9,983 bases of DNA from Candidatus Rokuibacteriota bacterium (GTDB lineage: Bacteria > Methylomirabilota > Methylomirabilia > Rokubacteriales > CSP1-6), in contig JACQCN010000032.1 in NCBI GenBank assembly GCA_016201575.1, positions 1 through 9,983 of the forward strand, read 5' to 3'. The translations under genes and the position numbers were made by a program. Numbering within the stretch: the stretch's first letter is position 1; each line of letters begins with the position of its first letter. Below are positions 6,521-9,983 of this stretch, in pieces. The notes below the pieces were generated by a model. The model did not search any database and had not been told where the DNA came from. It saw nothing but the letters and a program-made list of their open reading frames with translations.

Positions 6521-7330
6521 GCTCGGGACGGGAAGATCGTCGGCGTCGGCAAGGCCGGGAACCCTGACGTGATGGACGTGACGCCCGGGCTCGTCGTCAG
6601 CGCCAACACCGACATCCTCTCCGTCGAGGGCATGATCGCCACGCCCGGCGGCATCGATGTGCACGTGCACTTCGACTGCGCTCAGCTTCCCTGGGAGGCG
6701 CTGTCGAACGGGATCACGACCATGATTGGCGGCGGCACCGGCCCGAAGACGGTGGGCATCGACGCGCCGGGAGCGTTCAACGTCCAGCGGATGATCGACG
6801 CCTTCGCGGGCATTCCGGTCAACATGGGGCAGCTCGGGAAGGGGAACAGCTCGAAGCCCCGGGTGCTCGTCGAGCAGGCGCTCGGCGGCGCCATCGGGCT
6901 GAAGCTCCACGACGACTGGGGAACGACGCCCGCGACCATCGACACGTGCCTGCGCGTCGCCGACGACCACGACTTCCAGGTCCAGATCCACACCGACACG
7001 CTGAACGAGGCCGGCTTCGTGGAGCGGACCCTGGCGGCGATCGGGGGGCGGACCATCCACACGTACCACACCGAGGGCGCCGGGGGCGGGCACGCGCCGG
7101 ACATCATCAAGGTCGCCGGCGAGCCGAACTGCCTGCCGTCGTCCACGAACCCGACGTCCGGCGCGTGCCCGCCCCCGGCGCCCTCGGTGACGAACCCGTT
7201 CACCGTGAACACGGTCGACGAGCACCTCGACATGATCATGACCTGTCACCACCTGAACCCGCTGGTCCCCGAAGACGTGGCGTTCGCCGAGTCCCGGATC
7301 CGCGCCGCGACGATCGCCGCGGAGGATGTC
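6521..7330 (+). pseudogene. ureC: Urease alpha subunit remnant (ureC), truncated at both ends
   Basis: UreC is the nickel-containing catalytic subunit of urease. Here the similarity begins abruptly at [16 protein letters not shown], five bases after the urtE stop. About 88 N-terminal residues are missing, and the only in-frame starts are GTG 6569 or ATG 6572. Counting from 6569, the counterparts of the Klebsiella ligands are present: H32/H34 (134/136), K112 (217, carbamylated), H141 (246), H167 (272), and catalytic C226/H227 (319/320). Similarity ends at IAAEDV (about 347), 13 residues before nickel ligand Asp360, and about 220 residues are lost. The spacing H167-C226 is 59 instead of 47 because of a 12-codon insertion at 7154-7189. 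A loop after GGGTGP is three residues shorter than in Klebsiella, hinting at a divergent UreC type. The frame continues in phase into a UreE-like tail. It cannot form an active site as written. Confidence 0.85.
7069..7189 (+). repeat. 34-bp perfect inverted repeat inside ureC (templated insertion)
   Basis: Bases 7069-7102, coding for the conserved [11 protein letters not shown] motif, recur as a perfect reverse complement at 7156-7189, with a 53-nt spacer. The second arm plus two bases (7154-7189, 36 nt) is an extra in-frame block encoding [12 protein letters not shown], absent from normal UreC. It is flanked by a 9-bp direct repeat ACGAACCCG (7145-7153 and 7190-7198). Without the block the protein reads [12 protein letters not shown], the normal UreC length. 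Confidence 0.9.
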
Positions 7331-7432
7331 TACGACCATACGTTCGAAGAGCTCCTGCGCGAGTCGGGCGTGGCGTACCGCTGGGAGCGCCGGCCGCTCG
7401 TCGGGATCCGCGCGAGTGCACACGCTCACTGA
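7331..7432 (+). pseudogene. ureE: Probable C-terminal tail of urease accessory protein UreE fused to ureC remnant
   Basis: The last 33 residues of the ureC reading frame (from YDHTFEELL to the end AHAH) do not match UreC. They resemble the end of UreE, the nickel-delivery metallochaperone: a DH..EE.LR..G pattern, then a basic/acidic ERRP segment and a histidine-rich terminus. The stop codon overlaps the ureF start by 17 nt, and ureE-ureF is the usual gene order, which supports the reading. The first ~80% of UreE is missing. The match is short and made by eye, so the identity is moderately sure, while the departure from UreC is certain. Confidence 0.55.
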
Positions 7433-8114
7433 CGACGCGCTGCCGTCGCTCTTCCAGCTCACGAGCGCCGCCTTTCCGACCGGCGCGTTCAGCCACTCCT
7501 ATGGCCTCGAGACGTCCGTGCAGGCCGGGCGGGTTCACGATGTCGCGACATTCGGCGAGTGGCTCGAGGTCCACCTCTGCTACTCGGCCGGCCCGACCGA
7601 CGGCGCCGCCGTGGCGCTCGTCCAGCGCGCGGCGACCGCAGTGGATTGGGACGCCGTCGTGAGGATCGACGGCTTGCTGACCGCCCTCAAGCTCGCGCCG
7701 GAGATCCAGGCCGCGAGCCTCGCCACGGGCCAGGCCGCGCTCCGGGCCGCGCGCGAGGTCTTCCCCGGCCCGGCCCTCGACCGGTACGCGGCCCTGCTCG
7801 CGGATCGCCGGGCGCGCGGCAACGCCGCCGTCGTGTTCGGCTGCGTCGTGGCGGATCTGAAGGTCCCGGCGTCGGTCTCGGTCCTCGCGTTCCTCTGGGG
7901 GATCGCCTCCGGTCTGACGGCGGTGGCGACGCGGCTCGTGCCGCTCGGCGGGATCGGAGCGCAGCGACTCCTCCGCGAGCTCGGGCCCCGCATCCGCGAC
8001 GCCGCGGTCCGTGCGCAAGCGCGTCGGGAGCACGAGCTGAACACGTCGGCGATCGCCCAGGACATCGCCGCGCTTCGCCACGCGCGGCTCTACTCCCGCC
8101 TGTACATCTCCTGA
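7416..8114 (+). CDS. ureF: Urease accessory protein UreF
   Basis: UreF bridges UreD/UreH-bound apo-urease and the GTPase UreG during nickel insertion. The 232-residue length is normal. Family features are the N-terminal [21 protein letters not shown] motif (about residues 11-31), the AGRV....F..WLE segment, the central [11 protein letters not shown]...DLKVP region, and the C-terminal run [22 protein letters not shown] followed by the end [12 protein letters not shown] chose GTG 7416 because UreF similarity begins just after it ([14 protein letters not shown]) and it overlaps the upstream UreE-like tail by 17 nt, as coupled ureE-ureF pairs do. Upstream in-frame starts would add an unrelated basic leader. 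It is the only accessory gene here that appears complete. Its partners UreG, UreD and UreE are all truncated. Confidence 0.92.
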   Translation: MHTLTDDALPSLFQLTSAAFPTGAFSHSYGLETSVQAGRVHDVATFGEWLEVHLCYSAGPTDGAAVALVQRAATAVDWDAVVRIDGLLTALKLAPEIQAASLATGQAALRAAREVFPGPALDRYAALLADRRARGNAAVVFGCVVADLKVPASVSVLAFLWGIASGLTAVATRLVPLGGIGAQRLLRELGPRIRDAAVRAQARREHELNTSAIAQDIAALRHARLYSRLYIS

Positions 8115-8119
8115 GGAGG
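8113..8119 (+). promoter_or_regulatory. Ribosome binding site of ureG
   Basis: GAGGAGG overlaps the ureF stop codon and lies 4 nt before ATG 8124. It shows that the 5' end of ureG is in its original setting behind ureF. Confidence 0.7.
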
Positions 8120-8123
8120 CGCC

Positions 8124-8426
8124 ATGAGAAAGCCGGTGCGCATCGGCGTGGGCGGTCCGGTCGGGTCGGGAAAGACCGCGCTCGTCGACCGGCGGTGCCG
8201 CGCGCTGCTCGGTCAGTACGAGCTCGCCGTCGTCACCAACGACAACTACACGAAGGAGGACGCCGAGTTCCTGATCCGCCAGGGCGTCCTGCCCCGGGAG
8301 CGGATCGTCGGCGTCGAGACGGGCGGGTGCCCGCATACCGCGATCCGCGAAGACGTCTCGATGAGCGTTGCCGCCGTCGAGGGCCTCGTCGAGGCCTGTC
8401 CCCGGCTCGACATCGTGTTCGTGGAG
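8124..8426 (+). pseudogene. ureG: N-terminal half of urease accessory GTPase UreG, fused in frame to ureD
   Basis: UreG is the GTPase that drives nickel transfer to urease. Residues 1-101 are typical: the P-loop [13 protein letters not shown] (10-22), [17 protein letters not shown] (34-50), the metal-binding [14 protein letters not shown] (64-77, with the CPH triad C69-P70-H71), and LDIVFVE (95-101). Normal UreG continues with SGGDNL and later the guanine-specificity motif NKTDL. Both are absent, and from residue 102 the protein is UreD-like. About 100 residues of UreG are gone. One reading frame spans 8124-8801 (225 aa). A GTPase without its G3/G4 elements should be inactive. Confidence 0.87.
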
Positions 8427-8801
8427 CGCTTCGGCTTCGAGCAGCTCTTCGTCGAGGTCGACGTCCGCGTGGCCGGCGAGCGGCGCCTCGTGGACCGCCT
8501 CCAGCTCGCGCCGTCGGACGGCTCGCTCGACCGCCTTGGGCTCTGGGACGGCTACGCGTATTACGGGTCGCTCTACGCGTATTCGCCCCGGCTCGATGCG
8601 GCGCTCGCGGCCGCTCTCGCCGAGCTGATCGAAGCCCGCGACGGCGCTTACGGCGGCGCCGGGCAGCCCGCCCCGAACTTCGCGATCGCCCGCATGCTGG
8701 CGCATACGACGTGGGAGATTCGCGAGATCCTGTTCAGCGCCTGGGACCTCCTCCGCCGCGGGCTGGTGGGCAAGCCCGCGCGACAGCTCCGCAAGCCCTG
8801 A
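8427..8801 (+). pseudogene. ureD: C-terminal half of urease accessory protein UreD (UreH), fused to ureG
   Basis: Residues 102-225 of the fusion ORF match the second half of UreD, the scaffold that recruits UreF and UreG to apo-urease. The recognisable parts are [38 protein letters not shown], a helical [10 protein letters not shown] region, and the typical ending [19 protein letters not shown], then [18 protein letters not shown]. The N-terminal half of UreD and any gene start are missing. The junction falls at codons VE|RFGF (about 8421-8430), where both families can supply a GAG codon. This implies an ancestral order ureF-ureG-ureD and loss of about 100 UreG codons plus half of ureD. The UreD assignment is by motif recognition. 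Confidence 0.8.
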
Positions 8802-8836
8802 TCGTCGTCCCGGCCCTCGCCGACGAGCCGTTTCTC

Positions 8837-9076
8837 GTGAACGGCGACCCGGAAGGCGCGGGGTGGCTGCTGCGACCTGGACCTCTAACCTGCTATCCTG
8901 CCCTTGACGGAGCCGCCAGGCGGCGCATCCACGAGTTCGTGAGCGGGCGGCGCGCCTACGACGACGCGCTGGCCGAAGGCTTCGCGGTGCCCCGGGCCGA
9001 CTTCGAGGCCGCCACCGAGGAGGTGGCCAGGCGGACGAGCGGGCGGCGGCCGGACCCGTTCGGAGGAGCCCGGTAG
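8837..9076 (+). CDS. Doubtful small hypothetical protein
   Basis: An open frame of 79 codons from GTG 8837 to TAG 9074-9076. I do not recognise it. The second half (from about 8921) has the strong G/C third-position bias of real genes here and reads RRRIHEFVSGRRAYDDALAE, then FEAATEEVARR. The first half includes low-GC codons and overlaps a promoter-like element (8871-8899). A shorter version from GTG 8939 (45 aa) or a 3' remnant of a truncated gene are alternatives. The 311 nt between the ureD end and the CBS gene hold nothing else that I can name. Confidence 0.25.
   Translation: MNGDPEGAGWLLRPGPLTCYPALDGAARRRIHEFVSGRRAYDDALAEGFAVPRADFEAATEEVARRTSGRRPDPFGGAR
8871..8899 (+). promoter_or_regulatory. 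Possible extended -10 promoter
   Basis: TGCTATCCT (8891-8899) resembles an extended -10 element (TGn-TATAAT) inside a short low-GC patch. A weak -35-like TGCGAC (8871-8876) stands 17 bp upstream of TATCCT. It would transcribe toward the CBS-domain gene at 9113. Motif only. Confidence 0.35.
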
Positions 9077-9097
9077 CCGGGCGGCAGGGAAGGACGG

Positions 9098-9104
9098 AAA
9101 GGAG
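9098..9104 (+). promoter_or_regulatory. Ribosome binding site of the CBS-domain gene
   Basis: AAAGGAG lies 8 nt before ATG 9113. It fixes the start, which coincides with the usual CBS-protein beginning M.AQDVMTR. Confidence 0.7.
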
Positions 9105-9112
9105 CCAGGGAC

Positions 9113-9454
9113 ATGCGCGCCCAGGATGTGATGACGAGAAGCGTCGTGACGATCCGCGAGGAGGCGGCGGTTCGGGACGCCGCCAGGCTCCTGGTCGAGC
9201 GGAAGATCAGCGGGCTCCCCGTCGTCGATGCCCAGGGACGGGTGATCGGGCTGATCACCGAGGCTGACCTCATCGTCCGGCAGCGCGAGCGGCCGACCCG
9301 GGAATCGTGGTGGCACCGGTTCTTCGCCGATCCGGAGCGTCTCGCGGAAAGCTACCGCAAGGCCGAGGGCTCGACCGTGGGCCCGAGCTGCGCACCGATC
9401 CCTGGGATCCGCAGGCTCCGACCGCCCGGCCGTGAGCGCCGGAGGGCGCCGTGA
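9113..9454 (+). CDS. CBS-domain protein, C-terminally truncated
   Basis: The protein starts with a good first CBS motif: MRAQDVMTRSVVTIREEAAV, then ARLLVERKISGLPVVDAQGR and VIGLITEADLIVR (residues 1-56). This is followed by the linker usual in two-CBS proteins of this kind (SWWHRFFADPERLAESYRKA, then EGSTVG, 65-90). In complete relatives the linker leads into a second CBS motif beginning EVMTR. Here the sequence changes at about residue 91 (base 9383) to an arginine/proline-rich tail of 23 residues. No second CBS domain is visible in any frame before ureA. CBS pairs bind adenosine ligands, and a single CBS could act only by dimerising. The gene is not known to belong to urease clusters. Truncation is inferred from family layout. 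Confidence 0.75.
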   Translation: MRAQDVMTRSVVTIREEAAVRDAARLLVERKISGLPVVDAQGRVIGLITEADLIVRQRERPTRESWWHRFFADPERLAESYRKAEGSTVGPSCAPIPGIRRLRPPGRERRRAP

Positions 9455-9479
9455 GCCGAGTCGCCACCGAGGAACGAGC

Positions 9480-9508
9480 TTGCGGTGAGCCGCGCGGCAC
9501 CGTATCTT
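9480..9508 (+). promoter_or_regulatory. Possible sigma-70 promoter of ureA
   Basis: TTGCGG (9480-9485) and TATCTT (9503-9508) are separated by exactly 17 bp in an otherwise GC-rich spacer. A start near 9515 would give a leader of about 65 nt before ureA. The -35 match is 3/6 and the -10 match 4/6, so confidence is moderate. Confidence 0.4.
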
Positions 9509-9509
9509 G

Positions 9510-9530
9510 GCCGGGCGCCCGACGCCCGGC
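9510..9530 (+). repeat. Perfect 8-bp inverted repeat in the ureA leader
   Basis: GCCGGGCG (9510-9517) pairs perfectly with CGCCCGGC (9523-9530) around a five-base loop CCCGA. It overlaps the predicted ureA transcription start. There is no T-run, so it is not a classical terminator. It may be an operator or an mRNA 5' stem. Confidence 0.4.
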
Positions 9531-9580
9531 GGCGCCGCGCACCGGGCGGCGCGCGGGCCGGCCATCGTGGAGGACGACAC

Positions 9581-9883
9581 GTGCACCTGACGCCACGCGA
9601 GCAGGAGAAGCTGCTGATCTTCACGGCCGCCGAGGTGGCGCGGAAGCGGCGCGCGCGCGGCCTCAAGCTCAACCATCCCGAGGCGCTGGCCCTGATCACG
9701 GCCGACATCCTGGAGGGAATCCGCGAGGGCAAGAGCGTGGCCAACCTGATGAAGGCCGGCCTGCACATCCTCACGCGTGACGACGTCATGGAGGGCGTGC
9801 CCGAGATGCTCGACGAGATCCAGGTCGAGGGCACGTTCCCGGACGGGACCAAGCTCGTCACCATCCACCACCCGATCCGCTAG
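9581..9883 (+). CDS. ureA: Urease gamma subunit UreA
   Basis: The small structural subunit of urease, which packs with UreB and UreC in the trimeric apoenzyme. The 100-residue length is exactly that of the family. Characteristic parts are [48 protein letters not shown] and the end [19 protein letters not shown]. The start is GTG 9581 with GGAGG at 9569-9573, seven bases upstream. A longer frame from 9485 would only add an arginine-rich leader. The gene stands after the CBS gene, away from the other urease genes and behind its own promoter-like element. It is intact, unlike ureC, ureG, ureD and ureE. ureB, its normal partner, does not begin in the 100 bp that follow. Confidence 0.95.
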   Translation: MHLTPREQEKLLIFTAAEVARKRRARGLKLNHPEALALITADILEGIREGKSVANLMKAGLHILTRDDVMEGVPEMLDEIQVEGTFPDGTKLVTIHHPIR

Positions 9884-9918
9884 TGTGCATCATTCACGAA
9901 CGGCGATGGCGCGACCGG

Positions 9919-9945
9919 GCGGGGGGCGCAGGGTGCAGCCCCCGC
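9919..9945 (+). terminator. GC-rich stem-loop downstream of ureA (possible terminator)
   Basis: Bases 9919-9930 pair with 9934-9945 at 10 of 12 positions around a GGG loop, starting 35 nt after the ureA stop. No U-run follows, so this is at best an atypical terminator. If real, it would make ureA a single-gene unit. Bases 9946-9983 hold nothing that I recognise. Confidence 0.3.
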
Positions 9946-9983
9946 GGGGCCGCGCGCAGTGGGCCCCCCTCGTCCCGTCCGCC

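Noticed and set aside
7145..7198. CRISPR or tandem-repeat array in ureC
   Set aside because: There are only two copies of the 9-bp direct repeat and one inverted pair, with no regular spacing. They are explained by one insertion event.
8124..8801. Ordinary full-length UreG (225 aa is near the usual length)
   Set aside because: The second half lacks SGGDNL and NKTDL and carries the UreD C-terminal signature. The length match is a coincidence.
6517..9454. Insertion sequence or transposase as the cause of the urease breaks
   Set aside because: I see no transposase frame, terminal inverted repeats or target-site duplication at the junctions.

Overview
The window is GC-rich DNA with long antisense shadow ORFs and strong GGAGG-type ribosome binding sites. 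It carries a bacterial urea-acquisition locus followed by a rearranged urease cluster. The composition, the N-terminally extended UrtB and the Tat-exported UrtA fit a high-GC Gram-negative such as a proteobacterium or a Methylomirabilota/Rokubacteria-type soil lineage. That placement is a guess from style, not from a search.

Layout. (1) 3-841: two regulators. The first is an AmiR/NasR-type protein (receiver plus ANTAR RNA-binding domain) whose phospho-acceptor aspartate is replaced by alanine. The second is an 85-aa Fis-like helix-turn-helix protein. (2) 842-1017: control region of the transporter, with a canonical-spacing sigma-54 (-24/-12) element, an imperfect inverted repeat upstream of it, a leader hairpin with an ANTAR-like hexaloop, and a strong Shine-Dalgarno. 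(3) 1018-6516: urtABCDE, the ABC transporter for urea, with tightly spaced or overlapping genes. urtC has a dinucleotide (CT) duplication that shifts its frame near residue 325. (4) 6517-8801: urease genes, of which only ureF looks intact. ureC lacks about 88 N-terminal residues and everything after about residue 347 (Klebsiella numbering), carries a 12-codon insertion copied in inverted orientation from 87 bp upstream, and runs in frame into what looks like the tail of ureE. ureG is cut after its first ~101 residues and runs in frame into the C-terminal half of ureD. (5) 8802-9454: a doubtful small ORF, a promoter-like element, and a CBS-domain gene whose second CBS domain is missing. (6) 9455-9983: an intact ureA (urease gamma) with its own promoter-like sequence and RBS, and no ureB in the 100 bp that follow.

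How it works together. UrtA captures urea in the periplasm, UrtB/UrtC form the channel and UrtD/UrtE power uptake. Sigma-54 control would tie uptake to nitrogen limitation. The pseudo-receiver/ANTAR protein suggests an added ligand-controlled antitermination layer, as in AmiC/AmiR of the Pseudomonas amidase operon. The urease piece as written cannot make an active enzyme: the ureC remnant lacks the nickel ligand Asp360, and UreG and UreD are both halved. Either the urease cluster is decaying by internal deletions, with a working copy possibly elsewhere, or the contig is collapsed or mis-assembled there. The sequence alone does not decide between these.
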